Counted from the stretch's first letter, positions 36,773 through 46,360 are shown. The stretch is DNA of 64,000 bases from Ruminiclostridium papyrosolvens C7 (GCF_000421965.1 NZ_ATAY01000094.1:123918-187917), one strand, 5' to 3'. The notes: generated by a model from the letters alone, not told the origin. Made by a program: numbers and translations.

Positions 36773-38905
36773 ATGTCAGATAAGGAGATAAAAAACTCTT
36801 TTGAAAAAAGTGCTGAAACTATGAGGGGGGATAACACAACCTTCGGTTCAAAGCTTACAAAAGAAGACTCAAATGATCCCAACACTCACTCGGATATTCA
36901 TAATCGTATCAAGATTGATTATGACAAGATTGAAAAATCTCCGTCAATGGAGGAAGTTCACAAGTGGCAAAGAGAACATATTAAGAAAAATGACCAGTCC
37001 AAGGAAGGTTATCCTCTTAATGTTATTATCGATCCTGCTATGAGGGAGATGTACCAGGTTGTCCACGACTCTGGAATGACCAATGTATTTGACAGGTTCA
37101 GTCAACAGCAGCCAATTCAATGTAAATTCTGTATTGAAGGTCTTTCCTGTCAGCTTTGCGCAAATGGCCCTTGCCGTATTAACGACAAAGTACCTAGAGG
37201 AACCTGTGGTGTTGATGCCCACACAATGGTTGCAAGAAACTTTATGTACCGTCATGTTACAATAGGTACATCAGCAAATATATTTCACTGCCATCAAGCA
37301 GCAAGAGCTTTGAAGGCAGCCGGAGAACACCCTGACAGCGGACTTAGAATAAGAGACCCCGAAAAGTTAAAGAAATATGCCGACATGGCAGGTCTAAACG
37401 CTAATCAGCCTATAGAAAAACTGGCGATAGAGTTCGCCACATGGGTTATGGACGATATTCACGCTCCGTTCCATGTTCCGTCAAAGGCTGTAGAGGCCTT
37501 TGCTCCGACTCAGCGCAAGGATCTTTGGAACAAGTTGGGTTTGTTCCCCGGAGGCGGTTATAGCGAAGTTGCCTATGCACAGACACGTTGTATGACAAAC
37601 TTTACATCAGACCCCGTAGAATTCCTCTTAAACAGTGTACGCCTTGGTGTTGCAAATGAATATCAGGGACTGTTCCTATTGGATATTATACAGGAAATCC
37701 TCATGGGAACTCAGGAAATTGCCCAAAAGAAGCAGAACATGGGACTTCTGAAGGAAAATATGATAAATGTTGTTACAAACGGGCACATGCCACTTCTTGC
37801 CCATGTTGCAATCGATTTGGCATCAACCGATGAGTGGCAGCAAAAAGCGAAGGCAGCAGGTGCAGACGGAATTCAGATACTAGGCCATGTATGTGAAGGC
37901 CAGCAGTTGATGAACTATCAGGGAACACACAACCAGAAGGGTTATGGAGGCCAGGAAGGTGAATGGCTTTCGCAAGAATATCTCCTTGCAACGGGGGTTG
38001 TGGATCTTTTCATGTTCGACTATAACTGTACGGTAGCTACCATGCCTCTGTTTGCAAAAAGATTTGGTACAAAGCTTTTAAGTACCCACCCTGTTATACA
38101 GCTGCAGGGAACAGAAACTTTGGACTTCGTTCCCGAAAAAATGAACCAGCAGGCTTCAAAAGCACTGGATATGGCAATTGATGCCTTCAAGCAGCGTAAA
38201 TCAGAAAACAGAAAAACCTATATTCCACCTCATGTTTCTTATTGTACAGTCGGTTTCAGCACAGAACCTATCAGAAATGCTCTCGGCGGAAGCTTTGACC
38301 CCCTTATTGAACAAATAGCAAACGGTAATATCAGGGGTATTGCGACCATAGTTGGATGCACCACAGCCCGCTTTGGTCAGGGTGGAAGCAATATATTCAA
38401 GATAACAAAAGGACTTATTGCCAATAACATTCTGGTTCTTTCAGGCGGATGTACTTCTTCTGTAATGGAATATACCGGGTTAACAGACCCAAAGGCTGCC
38501 GACGAATGCGGTGAGGGTTTGAAGGCTGTCTGCAAACAGCTTGGAATCCCTCCTGTACTTTCATATGGTGCTTGTGTGGATATCGGGAAAATGACTCATA
38601 CCGCAAAAGAGCTTGCAGATGCCCTTAAAGTGGATACAAACAAGCTGCCGCTGGTAATCGGAGCTCCTGAATACCTTGAACAAAAGGCTGTGGCAGACGC
38701 ATGTACCGCAGTAGCTCTAGGCTGGCTTGTGCATATCGCTCCCGTACCTTCTATTACAGGTAGCGATGTAGTTGTAAAGACTCTTACCGAGACAACAGAG
38801 ACTCTTGGTTTAGGTAAGGTAGTAGTAGAACTGGATGCCGAGAAAACTGTTCAAATTTATGTTGACCACATTGAAAAGAAACGTAAAGAATTGGGCTTGA
38901 ACTAA
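36773..38905 (+). CDS. cooS: Carbon monoxide dehydrogenase catalytic subunit (CooS), divergent
   Basis: 710 aa, longer than the usual 620-640 because of a polar N-terminal extension of about 80 residues. Iron-sulfur ligands: Cys117-x2-Cys120 (D-cluster, QCKFC), Cys126, Cys129, Cys134 and Cys145 (B-cluster, CQLCANGPCRI). C-cluster ligands line up by eye: the His of NGHMPLL, and Cys in GHVCEGQ, DYNCTVA, VGCTTAR, SGGCTSS and GACVDIG; the catalytic Lys fits EQKAVAD. The His cluster near the active site seems altered (ANIFHCHQAAR). No cooC, cooF or acetyl-CoA synthase genes are adjacent; only a cupin follows. CO oxidation is therefore probable by family but not certain. Confidence 0.88.
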   Translation: MSDKEIKNSFEKSAETMRGDNTTFGSKLTKEDSNDPNTHSDIHNRIKIDYDKIEKSPSMEEVHKWQREHIKKNDQSKEGYPLNVIIDPAMREMYQVVHDSGMTNVFDRFSQQQPIQCKFCIEGLSCQLCANGPCRINDKVPRGTCGVDAHTMVARNFMYRHVTIGTSANIFHCHQAARALKAAGEHPDSGLRIRDPEKLKKYADMAGLNANQPIEKLAIEFATWVMDDIHAPFHVPSKAVEAFAPTQRKDLWNKLGLFPGGGYSEVAYAQTRCMTNFTSDPVEFLLNSVRLGVANEYQGLFLLDIIQEILMGTQEIAQKKQNMGLLKENMINVVTNGHMPLLAHVAIDLASTDEWQQKAKAAGADGIQILGHVCEGQQLMNYQGTHNQKGYGGQEGEWLSQEYLLATGVVDLFMFDYNCTVATMPLFAKRFGTKLLSTHPVIQLQGTETLDFVPEKMNQQASKALDMAIDAFKQRKSENRKTYIPPHVSYCTVGFSTEPIRNALGGSFDPLIEQIANGNIRGIATIVGCTTARFGQGGSNIFKITKGLIANNILVLSGGCTSSVMEYTGLTDPKAADECGEGLKAVCKQLGIPPVLSYGACVDIGKMTHTAKELADALKVDTNKLPLVIGAPEYLEQKAVADACTAVALGWLVHIAPVPSITGSDVVVKTLTETTETLGLGKVVVELDAEKTVQIYVDHIEKKRKELGLN

Positions 38906-38937
38906 TACCATTTACAACATTGGAAAGGAGAACCGGA

Positions 38938-39282
38938 ATGGAATTGAAAAATATTCAAGACAGTATGGTTTTTAATGAAAAAAATCTGACCAAGCGAATA
39001 CTATTTGCCAACCCAAAAGTACTGGCCTTTGTACTGAATTTAAAAGCAGGACAAACCCTCCCAGTTCACAAGCATGAAAATTCAGAACTCATTTATTATG
39101 TCCTCACTGGCAGTGCTCAAGTCAGGATCAATGATGATGTGTCTGAAATCTCTTTTGGTTCGGTAGGCACTGCCAGTGGTCAGGACGATTTCAGTGTTCC
39201 TTTAGTAAAAGAGGATTTAAGTCTTTATGTTACCATCAGTCCTAATCCGTCAAATGAAATGTACTCAAAAGGAATAGACTGA
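38938..39282 (+). CDS. Cupin-domain protein following cooS
   Basis: 114 aa from ATG 38938, which follows GGAAAGGAG. The single-cupin motifs are LPVHKHENSELIYYVLTG, with His, His and Glu as potential metal ligands, and a shortened second motif (GTASGQDDFSVPLV). It begins 32 bases after cooS with no terminator, so they are probably co-transcribed. Cupins bind metals or small ligands; a role in CODH metal supply or sensing is only inference. Confidence 0.78.
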   Translation: MELKNIQDSMVFNEKNLTKRILFANPKVLAFVLNLKAGQTLPVHKHENSELIYYVLTGSAQVRINDDVSEISFGSVGTASGQDDFSVPLVKEDLSLYVTISPNPSNEMYSKGID

Positions 39283-39286
39283 TACT

Positions 39287-39590
39287 GGGGCTGTCGCAAA
39301 ATTAATTTTTATCTTTCTTAATCTGTACTCAGAGTATAAATTGTATCAATGGAAGCTTGGTTAAAGATATTTGCAGTTGTTTATGGTTGAACACGGATAT
39401 TTTACCGGAAAATCCACACGATGTAGGTTTTAGCGACACAATGAATCATGGACGATGAATGTGAGCGACGGTAAAATATCCTAAGATGAGCCGCTATAAA
39501 CTATTGCAAATATCTTGGAAGCAATCATTGATATAATTTTATACGGGAGTACGGTGTTAAAACGAAAACTTTCTATTTTGCAACAGCCCC
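39287..39590. mobile_element. MITE-like hairpin element, copy 1 (complete)
   Basis: The terminal inverted repeats GGGGCTGTCGCAAAAT (39287-39302) and ATTTTGCAACAGCCCC (39575-39590) match at 15 of 16 positions and resemble termini of transposase-bearing IS elements. Nested internal arms (AAGATATTTGCA with TGCAAATATCTT; GGATATTTTACCG with CGGTAAAATATCC) make the whole element fold as one long hairpin. It has no reading frame of note. I see no clear target duplication. A second, inverted copy lies at 41458-41722. Confidence 0.75.
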
Positions 39591-39602
39591 TTCTTAATTT
39601 CC

Positions 39603-40505
39603 TTACTTTGAAACAGTTCCTGTAAACCCTTCTCCCAGAACCTCCCTCACATCGGTAAGTATCATAAAAGCATTTTTATCAATCTCATGTACAATTTCTT
39701 TCAGCTGTTGAACCTGCGTCCTTGCCGCTACACACAGCAGTACATTTTTGTCTTTTCCTGAATAAACTCCTCTACCCTTTAATTCAGTAACTCCCCTGTC
39801 CAATTCCACAAGCAGTCTTCGGGATATTTCATCCTGCTTCTCCGAAATTATAAAAATTGCTCTGGCGTAGTCTACACCCTCAACAATAGCATCTATTACT
39901 TTGATAGTGATAAAAAGGCTCACAAGAGAATATAACCCTATTAGAATACTGTTAAAGACAATAATAGCAAACATAATTATTATTGCATCTATGGCAAGGA
40001 GCATTTGTCCTATAGTAAGACTATGAAATAACTTGTTTAAAAGCTTTGCAGCAAGTTCAGTTCCACCCGTGGTAGCGTCCATTTTCAGAACAATACCAAG
40101 TCCGATTCCGCTTAAAAAACCTCCGATTATACTATATAACAGTATATCGGGAGCCACAGAACTCGATGTTCCGTCAAGGAGAAGTTTTTGTGCTATATTC
40201 CCGATATACTTTTCGGTTGCATCGATGATTACCGATAAAACAACTGTTCCGTACACTGTTCTTATAAAAAATTTTCTTCCTATAAACCTGTAACCCATGA
40301 GGAAAAGGGGCACATTAATTGCAAGCATTGTGATTCCTATACTTAGTTTCCCGTTTGTCAGGTAGTAGAGAACTGTTGCCAGTCCGCTGAGTCCTCCGGG
40401 TGCTATCTTGTAAGGAACAAGAAATATATTTATTGCCAAAGCGGTTATTACTGCACCAAATGTTATCAGCAAATAGCTTTTAAGCGTAGATAATACTTTT
40501 CCCAT
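39603..40505 (-). CDS. YitT-family membrane protein (DUF161/DUF2179)
   Basis: About 300 aa. Five to six hydrophobic segments occur to about residue 205 (LLITFGAVITALAINIFLVP, APGGLSGLATVLYY). The soluble C-terminal DUF2179 domain follows (RGVTELKGRGVYSGKDKNVLLC, read as GRGVYSGKDKNVLLC). The family function is unknown. The start is ambiguous: ATG 40503-40505 is 13 bases from GGGAG, while a TTG at 40512-40514 is four bases away. It lies between the two MITE copies. Confidence 0.85.
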   Translation of the reverse strand: MGKVLSTLKSYLLITFGAVITALAINIFLVPYKIAPGGLSGLATVLYYLTNGKLSIGITMLAINVPLFLMGYRFIGRKFFIRTVYGTVVLSVIIDATEKYIGNIAQKLLLDGTSSSVAPDILLYSIIGGFLSGIGLGIVLKMDATTGGTELAAKLLNKLFHSLTIGQMLLAIDAIIIMFAIIVFNSILIGLYSLVSLFITIKVIDAIVEGVDYARAIFIISEKQDEISRRLLVELDRGVTELKGRGVYSGKDKNVLLCVAARTQVQQLKEIVHEIDKNAFMILTDVREVLGEGFTGTVSK

Positions 40506-40711
40506 ATTTAACAACTAACTCCCATCTGATTAAAGATAAAAAACATATATACATAATATATGTTTTTTAAAATTATATAAACAGTTATTTTATTTACAAC
40601 AATATTCTGTCGCATGTTTTTTCAAGGTGATTTGCACAACATTGACAAATAAATATAGATAATCTAAACTTTAAAGTGTTTTTAACAAACAATGGAGGTT
40701 ATTTATTTTTT

Positions 40712-41455
40712 ATGAGGAAACTGGTTAATATTGCAGGAATTAATATAGATGATATAACTATGGAACAAGCGGTTGAAAGGGTTTACGAATTTATACAATC
40801 AGACAGAAACCATTCAATATATACTCCAAATGCAGAAATCATGATGGACGGAATTACAAACAAAGAACTTAAAAAGATTCTTAACTCAGCGGACATGTTA
40901 GTTGCAGATGGTGCCGGAGTAGTCCTTTCCTCAAAAATATTGGGGAAAAGCGTTGCAGAAAAGGTGTCAGGCTTTGACTTGGCTAAAAATCTCCTTATAG
41001 CTTCATCAAAAAGACCTGTAAAGTTTTTCCTTTTCGGTGGAAAGCCGGGTATACCTGAAAGAGCTCATGCCAATGTTATATGTGATTACCCTGGAGCTGA
41101 AATCGTCGGTACCAGAAACGGCTACTTTTCACAGGAAGATGAAAGCGAAATAATCAACCAGATAAACAATTCCGGAGCAGATGTTCTTTTTGTCTGCCTT
41201 GGAGCTCCAAAGCAGGAACAGTGGATTCATCAGCACAAGGAACAGCTGAAGGTCAAGGTATGTATGGGTTTAGGCGGTACAATTGATATTCTGGCCGAAA
41301 ATGTAAAGCTTGCACCTGATTTTTTCAGAAACCATGGTTTAGAATGGCTCTACAGGCTATACAAGGAACCTTGGCGTTTCAAAAGAATGTTAAGGCTTCC
41401 AAAATTTATTATCTACATTTTAGGTGTAAAAGTGGGATTTATTAAAATCAAATAA
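40712..41455 (+). CDS. WecG/TagA/CpsF-family glycosyltransferase
   Basis: 247 aa from ATG 40712; GGAGG lies 13 bases upstream, a rather long spacing. Characteristic segments are YTPNAEIMMDG, LVADGAGVVLSSKILG, FLFGGKPGIPERA and FVCLGAPKQEQWIHQ. These enzymes add N-acetylmannosamine to lipid-linked GlcNAc, the first committed step of teichoic-acid or related polymer assembly. A UDP-ManNAc-type dehydrogenase is encoded at 48857, consistent with ManNAc-containing polymers, though not adjacent. Confidence 0.9.
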   Translation: MRKLVNIAGINIDDITMEQAVERVYEFIQSDRNHSIYTPNAEIMMDGITNKELKKILNSADMLVADGAGVVLSSKILGKSVAEKVSGFDLAKNLLIASSKRPVKFFLFGGKPGIPERAHANVICDYPGAEIVGTRNGYFSQEDESEIINQINNSGADVLFVCLGAPKQEQWIHQHKEQLKVKVCMGLGGTIDILAENVKLAPDFFRNHGLEWLYRLYKEPWRFKRMLRLPKFIIYILGVKVGFIKIK

Positions 41456-41457
41456 CT

Positions 41458-41722
41458 AACTCCCGTATAAAATTATATCAATGATTGCTTCCAAGATATT
41501 TGCAAGAGTTTATAGCGGCTCATCTTTGGATATTTTACCGTCGCTCACATTCATCGTCCATGATTCACTGTGTCGCTAAAACCTACATCGTGATAGGTTT
41601 TCCGGTAAAATATCCGTGTTCGCCGGTAAACATCTGCAAATATCTTTAACCAAGCTTCCATTGATTCAATTTATACTCCTTAGTACAGGTAAAGAAAGAT
41701 AAAAATTAATTTTGCAACATCC
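41458..41722. mobile_element. MITE-like hairpin element, copy 2 (inverted, truncated)
   Basis: The sequence is close to the reverse complement of 39298-39556, with shared blocks such as TCCCGTATAAAATTATATCA and AGAAAGATAAAAATTAATTT. One end lacks the terminal repeat and about 30 inner bases; the other shows a decayed terminus (TTTTGCAACATCC). It begins about three bases after the glycosyltransferase stop. Confidence 0.75.
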
Positions 41723-41744
41723 TCATTTAGTTCCTTCACACAAC

Positions 41745-43622
41745 TTATTCTATGGCCTTTCCCGTTATCTTCTCTATAGCCTTTACAGCGGCATAATACA
41801 TTTCTGAGTATTCCACATCGGATTTATTTCTGAGTTTCTGTATAAGAGTTTCGTCAATGAGTCCCTGCTTGCAGGCTTCATCATAATATTTTTTGTCTGC
41901 AGCCTTCTTCCCTGACACATCCAAAAGTATCTGTGCCAACTTATCCTTTGTCAAAGGTTCATCCTTTAAATAGACTCTGAGGGTTGCATCAAAACCATAG
42001 TTATACTTATCCGGTGCTGTTCTAACCACACCATTTAATATTACATATGCAAAATCCTGACTTTTAGCCTTCTTGTTGAATTTAAGATCGTTTGTTACTC
42101 CTCCGCTAAGCAAACCTATATTAAGTAGCTTTTCAGCATAGGGATAACTCCAGTTTGCAGTCAGGCTTGTCAAGTCCTCTTTGATATCCGACATGAATAT
42201 TCCCTTTTTCCGCAAAACCTTTTCTATTTCAGCCTGAGTATCCAGATTGTAATCCTCAACTATATGAGGAATATCTATTTTCTTTGAAATGCTATAGGCG
42301 GAAATTATTCCTGCGGCATACCCTGAACCCGACTTACTGGAATTTGAATTTATGGCACTCTGTACCAATGACGAGCAAGAAATTTTATCCCCTGTCATAA
42401 GAACATTATTCAAACCTTGAGGTATCATTGAGCGCAGCGGAATATAAAACATCTTTGGATTGCAGATGATATACCCGTTTCCGTCCTCCATGGTCATTGT
42501 GACGGGTCTTGATGCAGTGCTGATTCTGTCGCTGAATCTCTTACCTGTAAGTATATCTCCAAGTGTTAAATTATAAAGCCCTTTGAAGTGATATGCCGAA
42601 GGTCTGATAAATTGTGCTGCAATGCTTAATCCCCCTGCATTTTTGAAGGGCTCCAGATTTAGCTTTAGAAATTGGAACAAGTCCATACATTCTTTTGAAG
42701 CAATATTATAATATTCCTGAATCTTTTTCTTATTTTGCAAATCAACATTTTTTACGGTAATTCCTTCAATAAGAACCTTGTTGTCTCCTTGGTCTGATAC
42801 ATTAAAACCTGAAACGGAAACATTTAAATTACTTGTATTATATTGTTTTAATAGGCTGCTAATAAGCATTTTCTGCTCATCCACTAATTTTTCAATCTGC
42901 TTGTAATCAACTCCAGATACCATAAAATTCAGATATACGGGAGGGAACAAATTTTTTATGCCAATATCGCTATATCCTGCGCTATACGGCACATTGCCCT
43001 GTTTAAGTATTTCTCCCTCTTTCGTTGAGTCAATGTACTGTTTAGCGATTATTGTTCTTTTTCCCTTGGGAGTATTAAACTCTATTTTCTGAACCCGGCC
43101 GTTTTGGATAGCCATTTCGGTAATCTGGGAATCATACATTACATCAAGGTTCTTTTCTTCTGAGACCATTTCCTTGACTGTTTTTATATAATTACCTATG
43201 TTTATAGCTTCTCCTGCTTTGTACCTGATTTCCTTAAATATGTCTGAGCTTACGTTGTTTCCTGTTGGAGTAACATCCGGTGACCAGCTTGTGTCATAGG
43301 AACCACCCATCTGACTCCCAAGTTCCTTATCTGAGCAAACCAGAAGGGTTTTAGCACCCACATCCGCCGCTCCCAGCGCCGCACTGATTCCATCAATACT
43401 GTCACCGATAACTGCTATATCATAATTATCAGAACCTTTGTCACTTCCCAAATTTTCAAGAGTAACATCATTGCCGGTTTGAAAATAATAGTCTTTTTTA
43501 AAAATCATTGGCCGGATTGCGAAGAAAAAGACTATTATGGCAATTGTCAGAACTAACACGACCCTGACCAGAATATCAATCCTTTTATCCAGTTTGGTTG
43601 ATGGCTTGGTTTTCTTTTTCAT
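41745..43622 (-). CDS. Membrane-anchored extracytoplasmic FAD-dependent oxidoreductase
   Basis: 625 aa. An N-terminal Lys-rich segment and one membrane helix (about 17-39) place the rest outside the cell. The Rossmann start DIAVIGDSIDGISAALGAADVG is a degenerate GxGxxG, and PVTMTMEDGNGYIICNP with NNVLMTGDKISCSSL resembles the FAD-dependent oxidoreductase family (PF12831-like). The C-terminal 150 residues are helical (YPYAEKLLNIGLLSGG) and resemble SLH-like modules only faintly. The substrate is unknown. The weak dinucleotide motif makes FAD binding uncertain. Confidence 0.7.
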   Translation of the reverse strand: MKKKTKPSTKLDKRIDILVRVVLVLTIAIIVFFFAIRPMIFKKDYYFQTGNDVTLENLGSDKGSDNYDIAVIGDSIDGISAALGAADVGAKTLLVCSDKELGSQMGGSYDTSWSPDVTPTGNNVSSDIFKEIRYKAGEAINIGNYIKTVKEMVSEEKNLDVMYDSQITEMAIQNGRVQKIEFNTPKGKRTIIAKQYIDSTKEGEILKQGNVPYSAGYSDIGIKNLFPPVYLNFMVSGVDYKQIEKLVDEQKMLISSLLKQYNTSNLNVSVSGFNVSDQGDNKVLIEGITVKNVDLQNKKKIQEYYNIASKECMDLFQFLKLNLEPFKNAGGLSIAAQFIRPSAYHFKGLYNLTLGDILTGKRFSDRISTASRPVTMTMEDGNGYIICNPKMFYIPLRSMIPQGLNNVLMTGDKISCSSLVQSAINSNSSKSGSGYAAGIISAYSISKKIDIPHIVEDYNLDTQAEIEKVLRKKGIFMSDIKEDLTSLTANWSYPYAEKLLNIGLLSGGVTNDLKFNKKAKSQDFAYVILNGVVRTAPDKYNYGFDATLRVYLKDEPLTKDKLAQILLDVSGKKAADKKYYDEACKQGLIDETLIQKLRNKSDVEYSEMYYAAVKAIEKITGKAIE

Positions 43623-43687
43623 TTCGTCATTATCCTCTTTAATATTTTTATTTTTATATATCCGGTTATCTTGTTTTCAAACAAACA

Positions 43688-43732
43688 AAAAAAAGAAGCT
43701 ATTTATAATATCGACTATAAGCTTCTTTTTCT
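43688..43732. terminator. Bidirectional-looking terminator
   Basis: AAAAAGAAGCT pairs with AGCTTCTTTTT across a 20-base loop, between two minus-strand genes. Confidence 0.65.
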
Positions 43733-43763
43733 TAATAATTGTATTTTATATGTAAGTTTAACA

Positions 43764-44294
43764 CTATTTTATCGTGTATGTACCTTTTATCATTATATCT
43801 GCGGGTGCATTTGCCTTAATACCTCTTCCGTCAGCTTTAGGTATGAGAAGAAGCTGATTGTCGGGAATTATCTCGCCGTTTTTAATATCTCTTCCTGATA
43901 TCAGATTTGAAACTCCGCCTGTGGCTGTAGAAGATACATAAGCGACAACTTTATTTTTCGTCCTGACAATAATTTCACAACTTTCACTGCCAATAAGGGT
44001 CTGTCCGGTCTGAAGTTTGATTATTTTAAAAGTCATACTCGCTTTCAGATCAGCAACTTCTTTTTCCAGCTCCGCTACCTTTTTTTGTGCATCACTTGTC
44101 TGTATAAGAGTTTTTAATTCAGTCTCCAAAGCATCTATGTAGGTTTTGTCATACAAAACTGGGGAACTGCTTGTAGAAGTTGGCGTTGTAGACGCCATAA
44201 CAGCAGGGGCAATATGTAGCAATGCGAATCCGCCAATCAGTATTAGAGCTGTAATTATATACTCTTTTTTTATTCTCCTAAACAATCCTCTCAT
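43764..44294 (-). CDS. Secreted or membrane-anchored coiled-coil protein
   Basis: 176 aa. An N-terminal hydrophobic segment (about 13-34) could be a signal or anchor. A Ser/Thr-rich linker, a coiled coil at about 50-88 and a beta-rich domain (FKIIKLQTGQTLIGSESCEI) follow. I recognise the C-terminal part only as typical of small clostridial surface proteins. It lies between the FAD protein and mazF genes. Confidence 0.68.
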   Translation of the reverse strand: MRGLFRRIKKEYIITALILIGGFALLHIAPAVMASTTPTSTSSSPVLYDKTYIDALETELKTLIQTSDAQKKVAELEKEVADLKASMTFKIIKLQTGQTLIGSESCEIIVRTKNKVVAYVSSTATGGVSNLISGRDIKNGEIIPDNQLLLIPKADGRGIKANAPADIMIKGTYTIK

Positions 44295-44322
44295 AAATTA
44301 CCTCTCTTTCGTATATTAATAT

Positions 44323-44673
44323 CTATATTTCAGAAAGCCCGAAGCTAACCTCCAGAGCATTGTTGACTTTTGTCATCAGGTCATCATCAAGGTGCCCTAT
44401 TTTTTCCCTTAGTCTCTTCTTGTCAATAGTTCTTATTTGTTCAAGAAGAATAACGGAATCTTTTGCAAGACCGTATTCCAGAGCACCTATTTCAATATGG
44501 GTCGGCAACTTAGCTTTATTAATTTGAGAAGTAATTGCAGCAGCAATTACCGTAGGGCTGTATTTATTGCCAACATCGTTCTGTACAATTAAAACCGGCC
44601 TGACGCCGCCCTGTTCTGAGCCAATAACAGGGCTCAGATCAGCGTAATAAATGTCTCCTCTTTTAATTACCAC
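44323..44673 (-). CDS. MazF/PemK-family endoribonuclease (EndoA-like)
   Basis: 116 aa. [19 protein letters not shown] and [17 protein letters not shown] are the MazF signature. It cleaves mRNA at specific sequences when its antitoxin is lost. The gene overlaps the antitoxin gene by seven bases. The alr-antitoxin-toxin order matches the Bacillus ndoAI-ndoA locus, so it is probably the chromosomal NdoA orthologue. Confidence 0.93.
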   Translation of the reverse strand: MVIKRGDIYYADLSPVIGSEQGGVRPVLIVQNDVGNKYSPTVIAAAITSQINKAKLPTHIEIGALEYGLAKDSVILLEQIRTIDKKRLREKIGHLDDDLMTKVNNALEVSFGLSEI

Positions 44674-44951
44674 GTTTCCTCCATCTCCCCAAGCCGTTCC
44701 TCATACTTGCATTGCTGCTCATTGTCGGCTGCAAGGCAAACCTCCGCCAGCTTAAGATTTATTTCAGCCATTTCTTCGTAGCCAAGCTTCATTTCTTCCC
44801 TCAAACGAATTTTACGTCTTTCCCTCAAATAAAGTGTCATCGCTTCTCTGACGAGTTCACTTCTATTGGTTTTTTCGACGTTAACCATGTTATCTATTTC
44901 CTCAAGTAAATTATCCGGAATACTGACCATTATCTTTTTATATTGAGACAA
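44667..44951 (-). CDS. MazE/EndoAI-like ribbon-helix-helix antitoxin
   Basis: 94 aa. The N-terminal RHH DNA-binding motif is [19 protein letters not shown], then [17 protein letters not shown]. The acidic helical tail would bind MazF. It normally represses its own operon. Confidence 0.9.
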   Translation of the reverse strand: MSQYKKIMVSIPDNLLEEIDNMVNVEKTNRSELVREAMTLYLRERRKIRLREEMKLGYEEMAEINLKLAEVCLAADNEQQCKYEERLGEMEETW

Positions 44952-45103
44952 TTTAAACCCCCACTCTCTACTTTAACCCTTTATTTTATTTTATGCGGTT
45001 CAAAGAAGATAATTATAGTTTATGTTATCATATAGTAGTATTATAATATTCCGACATATGTGAGGTCAAATTAAGTTTTTATTACCAAATCCTCCAAAAC
45101 CGC

Positions 45104-46273
45104 TTATATCAAATAATTCAGGATTTTCGATATCTTTCCATCTTTGACAAAAGCCCTTGGAATTCTTTTACCAACTATACAAACCAATTCATAATTAATC
45201 ATGCCGATTGTGTGGGCAACATCTTCTGCTGTAATATTATTTTGTCCCTGAGAACCAATTAGTACAACCTCATCCCCTACTTTAACACTACTTCCAATAT
45301 CAGTTATATCTACCATACACTGGTCCATGCATATCCTTCCGACTACAGGTGCAAACTCACCGTTAATAAGTACCTTCCCTTTATTGCTTAGCATTCGGTT
45401 GAATCCGTCAGCGTAACCGATGGGTATTGTAGCAATCTTTGAAGTTCTGCCGGTTGTAAATATCCTGCCGTAGCTTATGGAGGTATTTTTTTCGACTTCC
45501 TTTACCATAATTACATTTGCTTTGAGGGTCATAGCCGGTTTTAAATCAATCTTTGACTTATCGACTTCATCGGAAGGGTACATGCCGTAAAGTATTATCC
45601 CCGGCCTGACCAAATCAAGATGCATCTCTGGATATTCAATGATTGCCGCACTATTTGCACAGTGCTTAACCGGAATATGTATTCCTATTCGCTGAAGCTC
45701 ACAGCAAATACTCATAAACCGTTCAAACTGAGTGTACGTGTATTCCCTGCTTTTTTCATCGGCAGTAGCAAAATGTGTAAACAGCCCTTCAATTATGATA
45801 TTTGGTAGACGGCTTATTTCAACAACGTTTTTTACGGCACTGTACCCAGGCAAAAATCCTATTCTGGACATTCCGGTGTCAATCTTTATGTGGACTTTTA
45901 CCCTTTTGCCCTGCCTAACTGCCTCATCGGATAAGGCCTGCGCCAAATCATGGCTGAATACCGACTGTGTAACATCATTTTCTATTATTTCGCTGGCTCT
46001 TACAGGGTCAGTATATCCAAGTATAAGTATAGGAACCTCAATACCTGCTCTCCTTAACTGTATTGCCTCATCCAGCATTGATACCGCAAACCGTGATGCC
46101 CCATTCTCAAGTAGGGTTTTTGCCACCTCCATTACTCCGTGTCCATAAGCGTCTGCCTTGACTACTCCCATTATCTCAGCGTTTTTGCCGGTAATTTTCC
46201 TTATTTCTCTAATATTGTGCGCAATATTATCAAGGCTTATTTCAGCCCATGCCCTATTTAGTTTATATTCCAT
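45104..46273 (-). CDS. alr: Alanine racemase
   Basis: 389 aa from ATG 46271-46273. The PLP lysine lies in VVKADAYGHG, and the second catalytic Tyr region is TSISYGRIF. It supplies D-alanine for peptidoglycan. It is upstream of the mazE-mazF pair and downstream of nnr. Confidence 0.95.
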   Translation of the reverse strand: MEYKLNRAWAEISLDNIAHNIREIRKITGKNAEIMGVVKADAYGHGVMEVAKTLLENGASRFAVSMLDEAIQLRRAGIEVPILILGYTDPVRASEIIENDVTQSVFSHDLAQALSDEAVRQGKRVKVHIKIDTGMSRIGFLPGYSAVKNVVEISRLPNIIIEGLFTHFATADEKSREYTYTQFERFMSICCELQRIGIHIPVKHCANSAAIIEYPEMHLDLVRPGIILYGMYPSDEVDKSKIDLKPAMTLKANVIMVKEVEKNTSISYGRIFTTGRTSKIATIPIGYADGFNRMLSNKGKVLINGEFAPVVGRICMDQCMVDITDIGSSVKVGDEVVLIGSQGQNNITAEDVAHTIGMINYELVCIVGKRIPRAFVKDGKISKILNYLI

Positions 46274-46360
46274 TTCCTTTGCCCCCACACAACTTTATCT
46301 ATATGTCTTTTATTATCTTTTAGTATATCCAAATAATGTTTTTTGAAAACATGTAATCAA

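Noticed and set aside
44323..44951. mazEF as part of a mobile defence island
   Set aside because: The alr-antitoxin-toxin order matches the conserved chromosomal EndoA locus of Firmicutes, and the neighbours are core genes.
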